Shown: positions 37,198 through 46,006 of the stretch, in pieces
Numbering within the stretch: the first letter of the stretch is position 1
Layout: each line of letters opens with the position of its first letter
From: Neisseria dumasiana
Lineage (GTDB): Bacteria; Pseudomonadota; Gammaproteobacteria; Burkholderiales; Neisseriaceae
DNA: 64,000 nt
NCBI RefSeq assembly: GCF_022870885.1
Contig: NZ_CP091509.1
Span: forward strand, 1,302,001-1,366,000
Reading direction: 5' to 3'
The notes under the pieces: generated by a model
The model's database searches: none
The model's input: only the letters and a program-made list of their open reading frames with translations
What the model was told of the DNA's origin: nothing
Made by a program: the position numbers and the translations under genes

Positions 37198-37910
37198 GGG
37201 GCTGACGTAGATTAGCAGTCATGATAGGCTGCCAAAATGAAGATAACCCACTGTAAGTTAAAGAAGAGTCTGCAAAGAAAACTGCTTGAATATTTTGTAT
37301 TGGAAGTAACCGCACGTTCTGCTGCCGATATCTTGGGTATTCAGCCCAATACGGCTATTCTCTTCTACCGTAAAATCCGTCTTGTTATCAGCCATCATTT
37401 GGCTTTGGAAGCAGATCAGGTTTTTGAGGGCGCTATAGAATTGGATGAGAGCTATTTCGGCGGTAAGCGTAAAGGAAAGCGCGGTAGGGGAGCAGCAGGT
37501 AAAGTGGTGGTTTTCGGTATCCTTAAACGTGGAGGTAAGGTTTATACGGTTGTAGTGAATAATGCCCGAAAGGAAAGTTTATTTCCTGTTATTACAAGGA
37601 AAATTACACCTGATAGCGTAGTTTATACGGACTGCCTGAGCAGTTACGACGTGTTGGATGTCAGCGGTTTTCACCATCACAGGATTAATCACAGCAAAAA
37701 GTTTGCCGACCGACACAACCATATCAACGGCATTGAGAATTTTTGGAATCAGGCGAAACGTGTCTTGCGCAAATACAACGGAATCGACCGAAAATCTTTT
37801 CCTCTGTTCTTGAAAGAATGTGAGTTTCGTTTTAACTTCGGGACACCAAGGCAGCAGTTAAAAACTTTGCGGCTTTGGTGTGGTGTTTAGGGCTAATCTA
37901 CTTCAGCCCC
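37198..37910 (+). mobile_element. Intact IS1016-like element (IS1595 family)
   Basis: 713 bp bounded by inverted ends GGGGCTGACGTAGATTAGC and its near-copy GGGGCTGAAGTAGATTAGC, with a perfect 8-bp target duplication TTAATTTA at 37190-37197 and 37911-37918. One transposase gene. Confidence 0.92.
37237..37890 (+). CDS. IS1595-family transposase (IS1016 group)
   Basis: 217 residues with an N-terminal helix-turn-helix-like part (ARSAADILGIQPNTAILFYRKI) and an ISXO2-like DDE/DDN domain: AIELDESYFGGKRKGKRG (first Asp), VVYTDCLSSYD (second Asp) and HINGIENFWNQAKR (third catalytic position). Complete and without frameshift, so possibly active. Confidence 0.93.
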   Translation: MKITHCKLKKSLQRKLLEYFVLEVTARSAADILGIQPNTAILFYRKIRLVISHHLALEADQVFEGAIELDESYFGGKRKGKRGRGAAGKVVVFGILKRGGKVYTVVVNNARKESLFPVITRKITPDSVVYTDCLSSYDVLDVSGFHHHRINHSKKFADRHNHINGIENFWNQAKRVLRKYNGIDRKSFPLFLKECEFRFNFGTPRQQLKTLRLWCGV

Positions 37911-37918
37911 TTAATTTA

Positions 37919-38230
37919 AGCGGATGAACTATAAAGGCCGTCTGAAAAAGCAGATTGAAATTTTGAATGACATTGTTCACAAATAAAGCGGGCATCTCTG
38001 CCCACTCTATGTCGTTACTTCTTATAGCCAATCAGCACATTTATACTACCGCGCCGCTGCGCTTTAGCTCAAAACGAACGATTGTGTAAGCCCTTAAAGG
38101 GGCAACAGAATCGGTTTCGTAGTGCTTGCACCGTTTGCGGCTTGCTGTCTCGTATCAAAAATGTGTTGATTGACTATATAGAGCCTTCTTCTCTCTTCAC
38201 ATATTGTTTCAACAAACCGACTTTCCTCAA
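37919..38230. other. Gene-free stretch downstream of mutL
   Basis: 312 bp with a single DUS near 37,936, a partial GC-rich repeat near 37,988 and a Correia-like element (38,022-38,179). No gene. Confidence 0.6.
38022..38179. repeat. Correia-like small inverted-repeat element, 158 bp
   Basis: Ends TTATAGCCAATCAGCACATTT and the inverted AAATGTGTTGATTGACTATA match with 3 differences. The TATAGTCAATCAA-type end recurs at 40.25, 57.59 and 58.77 kb. Confidence 0.65.
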
Positions 38231-40210
38231 TCATTGCCCGCGCAAAAACAGCGCGTCCAATTCTTTCAAAGTGAGCTTCACCCAAGTGGGCCGGCCGTGG
38301 TTGCATTGGTTGCTGCGCGGGGTGTTTTCCATGTCGCGCAAGAGGGCGTTCATTTCGGGCAGGGTCAGCTGGCGGCCGGCGCGCACGGAGCCGTGGCAGG
38401 CCATGGTGGAAAGGATTTGGTTTTCACGCGCTTCGATGGTTTGGCTGCTGCCGTTTTGGGCGATTTCGCGCAGCATGTCGCGGGCAAGCGAGGCTACGTC
38501 GCTTTTGCCGAGCATGGCGGGCACGGCGCGCACGGCGATGGTGTTGCCGCCCATGTCGGATAATTCCAAACCGAATTCGCGCAAGGCTTCGGCGTGGTCG
38601 GCTAGGGCGGCAGTTTCTTCGTGGCTGGCGGCGAAGGTTACGGGAATCAGCAGGCGTTGGGTTTGCAGGCTGCCGAGGGTGTTGCGCTGGGTTTTCATTT
38701 TTTCGTAGTTGATGCGTTCGGCGGCGGCGTGCATATCGATAAGCAGCAGGCTGTCTTCGGCTTGGGCGAGGATATAAATGCCTAAAAGTTGGGCGATGGC
38801 AAACCCTAAAGGCGGCAGTTCGGCGGCTTGGGGATCGTGCTTTTCGGTATCGGTGCTGCTTGGTTGTTCTGCCGTTTCAGGGTGGATTTCAGACGGCCTT
38901 TGGATGCCGAAACGGGCTTGCTCGAACTGGCTTAGTTCGATGTCTTCGTTCGGTTCGGTTTTGCGGTATAGCTCGGCATAAGTATTTAAGGCGGCGCGGC
39001 TTTCGCGTAGGGAGAGGGTGCGTTGCTGCGGTGCGCGAGCGGCGGAGTAGGGCGCGGGTGCGGATTTGCCTCCAAAGCCGCCGAAATATTGTTGCGGCGG
39101 CGTAGTCAGCTTGAGGCCGTCTGAAAGGCTTTCCAGTGCGCTTGGGTTTTCAGACGGCATGGTTACGCCCAGCATGTCGTGCAATACGCTGCCGGCGTTG
39201 CTCACGCTTTCGGTTTGGTCGGCACGGGTGCCGGCCAAGGCTTTGTTGAGGGTATGGAACACCAGTTGGTGTACGGCTTGGCTGTCGCGGAAACGGATTT
39301 CGGTTTTGGTGGGATGCACGTTTACGTCCACCGCTTCGGGCGGCAGGTCGAGAAACAGCACGAAAGCGGGCGTGAGGGCGTTGTGCAGCACGTCGCGGTA
39401 GGCTTGTTTCACGGCGTGCAGCATCACTTTGTCGCGCACGAAACGGCGGTTGACGAAACAATACTGTTTGTCGATTTTGCCTTTGGCAAAGGTAGGCTTG
39501 GCGATGAAGCCGTGAAGCCGCATGATGCCTTCGCCGCTGTCGATTTCCAAAGAGGCCGTCTGAAAATCGTCGCCTACGATGGCGGCGACGCGTTCCCGCA
39601 AACTCTGGGCGGGCAGTTTGAAGATGCTTTTACCGTCGCGTTTGAGCGAAAAGGCAATATGCGGATGCGCCAGCGCAAGGCGTTCGAGCATGGTGGCGCA
39701 GTGGGCGTATTCGGTGTTTTCGGATTTTAAAAACTTGCGCCGCGCGGGGGTGTTGAAAAACAGCTCGGCTACTTCTACGGTGGTGCCGACGGGGTGTGCC
39801 GCCGCGCCGCTTTCGCTGAGTTTGCCGTCTTCCGCTTTTACCTGATTGGCGTGCGCGCTGCTTTCGGTGCGGCTGGTAAGCGTGAGGCGGCTCACCGATG
39901 CGATGCTGGCCAAACCTTCGCCGCGAAAGCCCATGCTGGCAACGTGTTCCAAATCGGTGAGCGATTTGATTTTGCTGGTGGCGTGGCGATGCAGGGCGAG
40001 GGAAATGTCGTCGGCGTGGATGCCGCTGCCGTTGTCGGTAACGCGAATCAGCCTGATGCCGCCGCCGGCAAGCTCGACATCAACCGCCGTCGCGTCCGCG
40101 TCGATGCTGTTTTCTACGATTTCTTTCAAGGCGCTGGCGGGGCGTTCCACCACTTCGCCGGCGGCGATTTGGTTGACGAGATGGTCGGGCAGGGCGGCAA
40201 TACGGTTCAT
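38231..40210 (-). CDS. mutL: DNA mismatch repair protein MutL
   Basis: 659 residues. N-terminal GHKL ATPase with IAAGEVVERPASALKEIVENSIDAD, DNGSGI and GFRGEGLASI; C-terminal dimerisation/endonuclease domain with DMHAAAERINYE, fitting the DQHA(x)2E(x)4E metal motif found in MutL proteins that lack MutH partners. The proline- and charge-rich linker between about 335 and 450 contains several DUS. Full length and intact. Confidence 0.97.
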   Translation of the reverse strand: MNRIAALPDHLVNQIAAGEVVERPASALKEIVENSIDADATAVDVELAGGGIRLIRVTDNGSGIHADDISLALHRHATSKIKSLTDLEHVASMGFRGEGLASIASVSRLTLTSRTESSAHANQVKAEDGKLSESGAAAHPVGTTVEVAELFFNTPARRKFLKSENTEYAHCATMLERLALAHPHIAFSLKRDGKSIFKLPAQSLRERVAAIVGDDFQTASLEIDSGEGIMRLHGFIAKPTFAKGKIDKQYCFVNRRFVRDKVMLHAVKQAYRDVLHNALTPAFVLFLDLPPEAVDVNVHPTKTEIRFRDSQAVHQLVFHTLNKALAGTRADQTESVSNAGSVLHDMLGVTMPSENPSALESLSDGLKLTTPPQQYFGGFGGKSAPAPYSAARAPQQRTLSLRESRAALNTYAELYRKTEPNEDIELSQFEQARFGIQRPSEIHPETAEQPSSTDTEKHDPQAAELPPLGFAIAQLLGIYILAQAEDSLLLIDMHAAAERINYEKMKTQRNTLGSLQTQRLLIPVTFAASHEETAALADHAEALREFGLELSDMGGNTIAVRAVPAMLGKSDVASLARDMLREIAQNGSSQTIEARENQILSTMACHGSVRAGRQLTLPEMNALLRDMENTPRSNQCNHGRPTWVKLTLKELDALFLRGQ

Positions 40211-40247
40211 GGTGCGGCTCTTTCTTTATGCATATCTTCAGACGGCA

Positions 40248-40347
40248 TTATAGTCAATCAACACATTTTTTAATACAAGGCAACAAGCCGCAGGCAGTAC
40301 AGAAGGCAAGGCAACGCCGCAGTAAAAGTTAAATTGTTCGCCATATA
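40248..40347. repeat. Correia-like small element, about 100 bp, degenerate right end
   Basis: Starts TTATAGTCAATCAACACATT; the interior GCAACGCCGCAGTAAAAGTTAAATTG is shared (as complement) with the 57.6-kb element. The right end near CCATATATA is a poor inverted match. Confidence 0.5.
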
Positions 40348-40528
40348 TATATAGCGGGTAGGCCGTCTGAACGTTTCGGGCTACGGCTTGCTTAATGATG
40401 TCTTCTCAATCATCTGCTTCCGAAAGGAAATTACGCAAATCAGCATGGTTCGAGATAAGGCAGGTTGCCGTGGTTTTATCAATCGGCAATATTTTTGCCA
40501 TTTTAAGGGTGCGCAAATATTTAATGCA

Positions 40529-40542
40529 TTGAATTTAATCAA
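40529..40542 (+). promoter_or_regulatory. FNR-like site upstream of dcuB
   Basis: TTGAATTTAATCAA matches 9 of 10 fixed bases of TTGAT-N4-ATCAA. It lies about 146 bp before the dcuB ATG and about 90 bp before the start point predicted from TATAAT, which is farther than a class II site. Confidence 0.4.
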
Positions 40543-40687
40543 ATTATTTTTATTTGTGGGATATTTTTGTCAACAAAATAGGCGTAAGCTGTTTTTGAAA
40601 CAATCTTACATATGTATAATATCCGGCTCGCTATATACCAATAAGTACCTTGATTTCGGCTTTGCAAATATTTAGGGAGCAGTTTTG

Positions 40688-42007
40688 ATGATGATGTTTT
40701 TGATTCAGTTTGCCATTGTTTTATTGTGCATTCTTGTGGGTGCGAGAGTGGGCGGCATCGGCTTGGGCGTGTTCGGCGGCATCGGTTTGGCGGTATTGTC
40801 GTTCGGTTTCGGCTTGCAGCCCACCAGCCCGCCGATTGACGTGATGTTGATGATTATGGCGGTGGTTTCTGCCGCTGCCGCCATGCAGGCTTCCGGCGGT
40901 TTGGATTATATGATTAACATCGCCACCCGTGTTCTGCATAAAAATCCGAAATACATTACTTTTATCGCCCCGGCTGTTACCTACACGTTTACCGTGATGG
41001 CGGGCACCGGCCATGTGGCGTATTCCGTATTACCCGTGATTGCCGAAGTGAGCCGACGTAACGGTATCCGCCCCGAACGCCCGCTTTCTATGGCGGTGAT
41101 AGCCTCGCAATTTGCTATTGTGGCCAGCCCCATAGCCGCAGCCGTGGTGGCTTGCGTGGCTTATCTCGAACCCCAGCACATCACGTTGACAGACGTTTTG
41201 AAAGTAACCATACCGGCAACCCTGCTGGGCATCGCGCTGGCATGTGTGTTTGTGAACAAAATGGGTAAGGAGCTTAAAGACGACCCGCATTATCAAAATT
41301 TGCTGAAAGACCCGGATTATGTGCGGATGAACGAGCAGCAAGCGGTGGAGGTAAACCGTGAAGTCGGCACAAGAGCTAAAATTTCACTGGGTATTTTCTT
41401 GTTCGCCGCGTTTTTGGTGGTGTTTATGGGGGCTTTTCCGGAATGGCGCCCGATATTCGACGGCAAGCCCATGGGGATGGCACACACCATTGAAATCGTG
41501 ATGCTTTCTGCCGGCGCACTGATTATTTTGTTTTGCAAACCCGATAGTGATGAAATCACCCAAGGCTCGGTGTTCCATGCGGGAATGCGTGCCGTGATTG
41601 CGGTATTCGGTATCGCTTGGTTGGGCGATACGCTGATGCACGGGCATCTGGCCGAAGTGCAGGAAGCGGTATCGGGCTTGGTGCAAACGGCACCGTGGAC
41701 TTTGGCATTTGCTTTGTTTGTTTTATCGATTTTAGTGAACAGTCAGGGGGCAACGGTTGCCACGCTGTTTCCCGTTGCCATTGCTTTGGGCGTGCCCGCA
41801 CCGATTATTATCGGCACGTTTGTTGCGGTGAACGGTTATTTCTTTATTCCCAACTATGGCCCGATTATTGCGGCAATCGATTTTGATACGACCGGCAGCA
41901 CACGCATCGGAAAGTTTATTTTTAACCACAGCTTTATGATACCGGGGCTGTTGAGCATGGCATTCAGTTTGGCCTTCGGCTTATTGTTTGCCGAGATGTT
42001 TTTGTAG
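40688..42007 (+). CDS. dcuB: Anaerobic C4-dicarboxylate transporter, Dcu family
   Basis: 439 residues, 10-12 membrane segments, typical DcuA/DcuB length. Motifs: [22 protein letters not shown] at the start, [19 protein letters not shown] near 103-120, [16 protein letters not shown] and the C-terminal [22 protein letters not shown]. Exchanges fumarate, malate, aspartate and succinate during anaerobic growth, which suits the nitrate-respiring lifestyle shown at the left of the window. ATG at 40688 with GGGAG 8 bp upstream. DcuA is the alternative name. Confidence 0.85.
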   Translation: MMMFLIQFAIVLLCILVGARVGGIGLGVFGGIGLAVLSFGFGLQPTSPPIDVMLMIMAVVSAAAAMQASGGLDYMINIATRVLHKNPKYITFIAPAVTYTFTVMAGTGHVAYSVLPVIAEVSRRNGIRPERPLSMAVIASQFAIVASPIAAAVVACVAYLEPQHITLTDVLKVTIPATLLGIALACVFVNKMGKELKDDPHYQNLLKDPDYVRMNEQQAVEVNREVGTRAKISLGIFLFAAFLVVFMGAFPEWRPIFDGKPMGMAHTIEIVMLSAGALIILFCKPDSDEITQGSVFHAGMRAVIAVFGIAWLGDTLMHGHLAEVQEAVSGLVQTAPWTLAFALFVLSILVNSQGATVATLFPVAIALGVPAPIIIGTFVAVNGYFFIPNYGPIIAAIDFDTTGSTRIGKFIFNHSFMIPGLLSMAFSLAFGLLFAEMFL

Positions 42008-42036
42008 GCGCAACGGGATTTAATAAAATAAAATGG

Positions 42037-42081
42037 AAAGGCCGTCTGAACACATAAAAAATGCGGGTTCAGACGGCCTTT
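42037..42081. terminator. Bidirectional DUS-pair terminator between dcuB and ribB
   Basis: 14-bp stem, 42037-42050 with 42068-42081. Confidence 0.75.
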
Positions 42082-42104
42082 GTTTTATAAAGCTGCCTTC
42101 CCCG

Positions 42105-43472
42105 TTATTTGCTTTCCGGAGCTTCTTCAAAACCGACCACTTCCAAACCGAAACCTGCCAGGCCGTTCATGGAAGAGGGTTTGCCCATCACGCGCATTTT
42201 CTGCACTTTCAAACCGGCCAGAATCTGCGCACCGATGCCGTAGGTTTTTCTGTCCCATTTGCGGACTTGGAAGCTGTTTTTCGGCAGCGTTCTGTCTAAC
42301 AATGCCGCGCCGTCTTCGGTACGGTGCAGCAGAATAATCACGCCTGCGTCGGCTTTTTGGATATGTTCCAGCGCTTTGGGTAAAGGCCAAGAATGATTGG
42401 GATCGGCTTGGATAAAGTCCATTACGCTAAACGGCTCGTGCACGCGCACCAAAGTTTCTTTTTCGGGCGACAATTCGCCTTTTACCAAAGCCAAATGCGT
42501 TTCGCCGGAAAGTTTATCAACATAAACGTGCTGCTGAAATTCGCCCCACGCCGTGTTAACGGTGGTGTCGCCCATTTCTTCGAGCAGGCTTTCGGTGCGG
42601 CTGCGGTATTCGATTAAATCGGCGATGGTGCCGATTTTGAGATCGTGTTCTTCGGCAAACTTCATCAGTTCGGGCATGCGCGCCATCGTGCCGTCGTCAT
42701 TCAGAATTTCGCAAATCACACCGGCGGGAATCAGGCCGCTCATTTGTGCCAGATCGACTGCGGCTTCGGTGTGGCCTGCGCGTACCAATACGCCGCCCTT
42801 CTGGGAGCGCAAGGGGAAAATATGGCCGGGTTGCACGATGTCTTCGGGCTTAACGGTGGGCGATACGGCCGTCTGAATGGTTAAAGCACGGTCGGCGGCG
42901 GAAATACCGGTGGAGATGCCGTTGGCGGCTTCGATGGATACGGTGAAGTTGGTGCCGTATTGCGCACCGTTTTTCTGCGTCATCTGAGGCAGGTTTAAGC
43001 GGTCGACCAGCTCGTCGTTCATCGGCAGGCAAACCAAGCCGCGGGCGTGTTTGATCATAAAATTAATGGCTTGCGGCGTTACAAATTGCGCTGCCATAAT
43101 TAAATCACCTTCGTTTTCGCGGTCTTCGGCGTCGGTAATGATAACCATCTTGCCGGCTTTGATGTCGGCAAGAATATCGGAAATAGGGGAGATATGGCTC
43201 ATTTTGGGCTTGTTTTCCAGAGGTGTTTGAGAGTGTGTAAGGGTAGGGGATTCGGCCGGATTGCCATGAACGGTGTCCAGCCACATGGGCGGCATACCCA
43301 CGGATTGCTCGATTTTTCGGGCTTTTTTTTCACCGAATGATTTGTTTTTCAACAGTGAAGATAATTCGCCCTGATTGATGGAGGCTGCTGCGGCAAACTG
43401 CACCTGCTGCCCGCCGTGTTGCTCGATAATCCATTGGCGCAAATTATGGCGGCGCAAAGCGGCAATATCCAT
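42105..43472 (-). CDS. ribB: HTH-RibB-RibX fusion: 3,4-dihydroxy-2-butanone-4-phosphate synthase with N-terminal repressor-like domain
   Basis: 455 residues. Residues 1-65 form a phage-repressor-like helix-turn-helix: [20 protein letters not shown] and [20 protein letters not shown] linker rich in Pro and Thr leads to residue 91, where the usual neisserial protein would begin ([17 protein letters not shown]). RibB core: [13 protein letters not shown] and the [11 protein letters not shown] region. The C-terminal part resembles GTP cyclohydrolase II but has [12 protein letters not shown] where active enzymes have SECLTGD, and no zinc cysteines, so it is a RibX-type remnant. Two palindromic operators overlap or flank the promoter, suggesting self-regulation. 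A separate internal start at 43202 is possible. Confidence 0.85.
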   Translation of the reverse strand: MDIAALRRHNLRQWIIEQHGGQQVQFAAAASINQGELSSLLKNKSFGEKKARKIEQSVGMPPMWLDTVHGNPAESPTLTHSQTPLENKPKMSHISPISDILADIKAGKMVIITDAEDRENEGDLIMAAQFVTPQAINFMIKHARGLVCLPMNDELVDRLNLPQMTQKNGAQYGTNFTVSIEAANGISTGISAADRALTIQTAVSPTVKPEDIVQPGHIFPLRSQKGGVLVRAGHTEAAVDLAQMSGLIPAGVICEILNDDGTMARMPELMKFAEEHDLKIGTIADLIEYRSRTESLLEEMGDTTVNTAWGEFQQHVYVDKLSGETHLALVKGELSPEKETLVRVHEPFSVMDFIQADPNHSWPLPKALEHIQKADAGVIILLHRTEDGAALLDRTLPKNSFQVRKWDRKTYGIGAQILAGLKVQKMRVMGKPSSMNGLAGFGLEVVGFEEAPESK

Positions 43473-43504
43473 AACTAAAGCTTTCAGAAAGTAGGTTGGG
43501 CTGA

Positions 43505-43533
43505 AGTATATTACTAAATTTACCAAATGGCAA
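43505..43533 (-). promoter_or_regulatory. Sigma-70 promoter of the HTH-ribB gene
   Basis: Read on the minus strand: -35 TTGCCA (43528-43533), 17-bp spacer, -10 TATACT (43505-43510); each hexamer is 5 of 6 to consensus. Predicted leader is about 25 nt before the ATG at 43472. Confidence 0.75.
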
Positions 43534-43572
43534 TTTTATAAAGCATATTAAAATTTACCTTTTGGTAAATTT
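43516..43572. promoter_or_regulatory. Two palindromic operators over the HTH-ribB promoter
   Basis: Distal operator 43551-43572: perfect arms AAATTTACC and GGTAAATTT around TTTT. Proximal operator 43516-43537: AAATTTACC-AAAT-GGCAATTTT, an imperfect copy that covers the -35 to -10 spacer. Centres are 35 bp apart. The arrangement is that of a repressor-type double operator. Confidence 0.7.
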
Positions 43573-43601
43573 ATAAGAGTTCAGGCCGTCTGAAAATATA
43601 T

Positions 43602-44060
43602 TCAGCCCAACCAACGTCTTCCAAAAAAGAATACCGCCAAACCCAGCCCCACTATTAACAAGCCGAACACATGCCAAATATGAAAAGGCCGTGCCGCCAT
43701 ACCGATAAGCCCGAAATGGTCGATAACGGCGGCGGTAAGCAGTTGCCCGACAATCACAAAAAACAGCATGTTGGTAATGCCGAGTTTGGGCGCAAGAAAA
43801 ATTGTGGTAAATACAAAGCCCGCTCCCAATAATCCGCCGAGATATTTCCACCACGGCTGCTGCGGCATCTGCTGCCATGCACCGCTTAAATCTGCTTTCC
43901 ACACACATAAAGCCAGCAGCAGTATGGTGCCGACGGCAAAAGAAACCGTGGCCGCTACCAAAGGCTGAACCAGCAATCCTTTTGCAAGTCGGCTGTTGAT
44001 GGCCGCTTGAACGGCCAATGCCGCACCGGCTGCCAGTGCCATGCAGATAAATATAACCAT
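43602..44060 (-). CDS. DMT-superfamily transporter of the YdcZ/DUF606 type
   Basis: 152 residues with five hydrophobic segments, about half of a 10-helix drug/metabolite transporter, as usual for this family. Segments MVIFICMALAAGAALAVQAAIN, PLVAATVSFAVGTILLL and WWKYLGGLLGAGFVFTTIFLAPKLG match. Substrate not known. The ATG at 44060 is preferred to a longer reading that runs into the neighbouring gene. A DUS follows the stop. Confidence 0.8.
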   Translation of the reverse strand: MVIFICMALAAGAALAVQAAINSRLAKGLLVQPLVAATVSFAVGTILLLALCVWKADLSGAWQQMPQQPWWKYLGGLLGAGFVFTTIFLAPKLGITNMLFFVIVGQLLTAAVIDHFGLIGMAARPFHIWHVFGLLIVGLGLAVFFFGRRWLG

Positions 44061-44080
44061 GAAAATTGCAATGCCGGATT

Positions 44081-44434
44081 TTATGCAGAAAGAAACAGCT
44101 TGGTGTATCCGTCGGCCTGAAAACCGGCCGAATAGCGGTCGTGATGGCAAAGAATAGGGCGTTTGATCAGGCTGGGATTGGCGGCCATCAGCTCAACCGC
44201 CCCGTTAGTGCTTGCGGCGGCGGCCTGCTCTTCGCTGCTGAGTTTGCGCCAAGTGGTTCCGCGTTTGTTAAGTAGCGTTTCCAAAGGAATATCCTTCAGC
44301 CAACGCTCAATCAAAGCAGCATCGGGCGGGGTTTTCTTGAAGTCTACAAATTCATAACCGATATTGTTTTCTGCCAGCCAAGTGCGTGCTTTTTTAACCG
44401 TGTCGCAATTGGGAATGCCGTATAGAATGGTCAT
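44081..44434 (-). CDS. ArsC/Spx-family protein (YffB-like)
   Basis: 117 residues, thioredoxin-like fold with ILYGIPNCDTVKKARTWL (single cysteine at 10) and the family's RGTTWRKL and PSLIKRPIL segments. True arsenate reductases have a different context and extra residues; YffB-like members are uncharacterised glutathione-dependent reductases. ATG at 44434. Twenty bases separate it from the DMT gene downstream, so they may form one transcript. Confidence 0.88.
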   Translation of the reverse strand: MTILYGIPNCDTVKKARTWLAENNIGYEFVDFKKTPPDAALIERWLKDIPLETLLNKRGTTWRKLSSEEQAAAASTNGAVELMAANPSLIKRPILCHHDRYSAGFQADGYTKLFLSA

Positions 44435-44553
44435 AATGTTTATCCGTGTTTTCAGACGGCCTCTATTGTAAGGGCGCACGCAAGGTTTGTCATGAATGCC
44501 AAAAAAGGATATGCTGTTTTAACTGTAAAATTGAAATCCGCAAGGAGCCTGAA

Positions 44554-45189
44554 ATGTATAAAACCGCTTTAACCGTTGCTTCCGCCTTATTGCTCGGTGC
44601 CTGCTCCGGCAGTACGCCCAGCAAATCGACTTTTGAAAAGGCCATCAACCATTACGTTTCTCAAAAAGGCGTATGCGTGCCTTTGGCTGTCAAAATCGAA
44701 AACAACGGCATCACCGGTCAAACTTTGCTGGGTGTCAGCCAAATTAAAATTCCCGAGCGAAATGTTAAAGGGGAAAAAATCAATGAAACGGCTATCGCGC
44801 AAATGCGTGTGCTGGATAACGAAGGTTTGTATAAAAAACAAACATCCGAAACCTTTGAATTTCCGGGCACAACAGCCAAAACCGGCGTTTATGTTTACGA
44901 GTTGACCGAAAAAGGCAAAAACAAAATCGAAGCGGGCGGGCTGGAGCCGCGTTTCTGCATCGGCAGTCAAAAAGTTGAAAAAATCAACTGGTACACGGAG
45001 CCAACCCCTTCAGACGGCCTCACTGTCAGTAAAGTATCGTATGAAGCACGTTTTGTAACGGAAAAATGGGCTGAAAAATTATTTAAAGAAGCCGGAAGCG
45101 ACTGGAAACATCCCGAAACAACACGCACTAAAATGGCTACTTTAGTTAAAACCAACGACGGCTGGCGCGATATCCGCGAGCTCCGTTAA
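44554..45189 (+). CDS. Lipoprotein of unknown function
   Basis: 211 residues with a lipobox LGAC (Cys18) after a typical signal segment. The body has repeated KIPERNVKGEKINETA and WYTEPTPSDGLTVSKVSYEARF stretches and no recognised domain; an internal DUS is translated as PSDGL. AAGGAG lies 7 bp before ATG 44554. It ends in the DUS pair shared with the next gene. Confidence 0.75.
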   Translation: MYKTALTVASALLLGACSGSTPSKSTFEKAINHYVSQKGVCVPLAVKIENNGITGQTLLGVSQIKIPERNVKGEKINETAIAQMRVLDNEGLYKKQTSETFEFPGTTAKTGVYVYELTEKGKNKIEAGGLEPRFCIGSQKVEKINWYTEPTPSDGLTVSKVSYEARFVTEKWAEKLFKEAGSDWKHPETTRTKMATLVKTNDGWRDIRELR

Positions 45190-45191
45190 CC

Positions 45192-45236
45192 TTTTCAGAC
45201 GGCCTTAAAGCACATTATCATTAGGCCGTCTGAAAA
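45192..45236. terminator. Inverted DUS pair between the lipoprotein and the permease gene
   Basis: 14-bp stem, 45192-45205 with 45223-45236. Confidence 0.6.
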
Positions 45237-45255
45237 CTTGGAAACAAACACATTA

Positions 45256-45939
45256 ATGAATTTTCTCACTCAATGGTTTCCGACCGAATGGATGTTTGCC
45301 GCTCATTTTATTTGGGCGGCTTTTCTGCTGTTTACCGCCCGCAGGGCATCGGTTACGGCTGCCGCACAACCTGCCGCAGTAGGTGTTGCCACCGTTTGTT
45401 TGGCCGTTTTGTGGACATTGAATGCCGATTTGGGCAGCGGGCAATTGGCCGGCATGAGTTACCATCTTCTCGGCATGAATTTGGCGGCCTTAATGCTGGG
45501 CATGCCAACCGCCTTATGGTTGGGATTTATTCTGCTGATTCCCTACACAATGCTGAACGGAACTGAAAATCTGAATGCCGTCAGCCTGAATGCCTTGTTT
45601 TTGTTGTTGCCGGCTTTAAGCATAAATATGCTCATGCGCAAAGTTGCACAAAAACTGCCGCCAAATTTATTTGTGTATATTTTTCTCAACGGCTTTATTT
45701 CGGCTGCTTTGGGTATGCTGTTTACCGGATTCCTGATTGTGATACTGTTACAAACAGCCGGTGCATTTCCCGCTGAAATTTTATGGTCGTCGGCATTTCC
45801 CGTGTTTTTTCTGCTCTCTTGGGGAGAAGCATTTTTAAACGGTATTTTTACCGCCATCTTCGTGGCACTTCGCCCGCAATGGCTGGCAACTTTCGACGAT
45901 TCGCGCTATTTGCACACGGAAAACAGCATTTGGAAATAA
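45256..45939 (+). CDS. Energy-coupling-factor permease-like membrane protein (CbiM superfamily)
   Basis: 227 residues, about seven membrane helices. The middle GMSYHLLGMNLAALMLGMPTALWLGFILL resembles CbiM/NikM S-components, whose conserved N-terminal histidine loop is missing here. Without CbiQ/CbiO partners nearby it may be a solitary or degenerate vitamin/metal importer. ATG at 45256 chosen; a TTG at 45238 is less likely. Confidence 0.6.
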   Translation: MNFLTQWFPTEWMFAAHFIWAAFLLFTARRASVTAAAQPAAVGVATVCLAVLWTLNADLGSGQLAGMSYHLLGMNLAALMLGMPTALWLGFILLIPYTMLNGTENLNAVSLNALFLLLPALSINMLMRKVAQKLPPNLFVYIFLNGFISAALGMLFTGFLIVILLQTAGAFPAEILWSSAFPVFFLLSWGEAFLNGIFTAIFVALRPQWLATFDDSRYLHTENSIWK

Positions 45940-46006
45940 TCCGCACCTCGTATTTGAAGCCGTCTGAAAAATGTTTGGTGAACGATATACGTTAAACAAA
46001 ACAAAC

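Larger units (their letters stand above)
40211..40687. other. Divergent gap between mutL and dcuB
   Basis: 477 bp with no convincing gene. It holds a Correia-like element next to mutL, one DUS near 40,362, an FNR-like site, and a TATAAT hexamer at 40,615-40,620. Confidence 0.55.

Noticed and set aside
40388..40675. 95-codon open frame before dcuB
   Set aside because: No ribosome site or domain; it covers the FNR-like site and promoter-like hexamer, so it is probably regulatory DNA.
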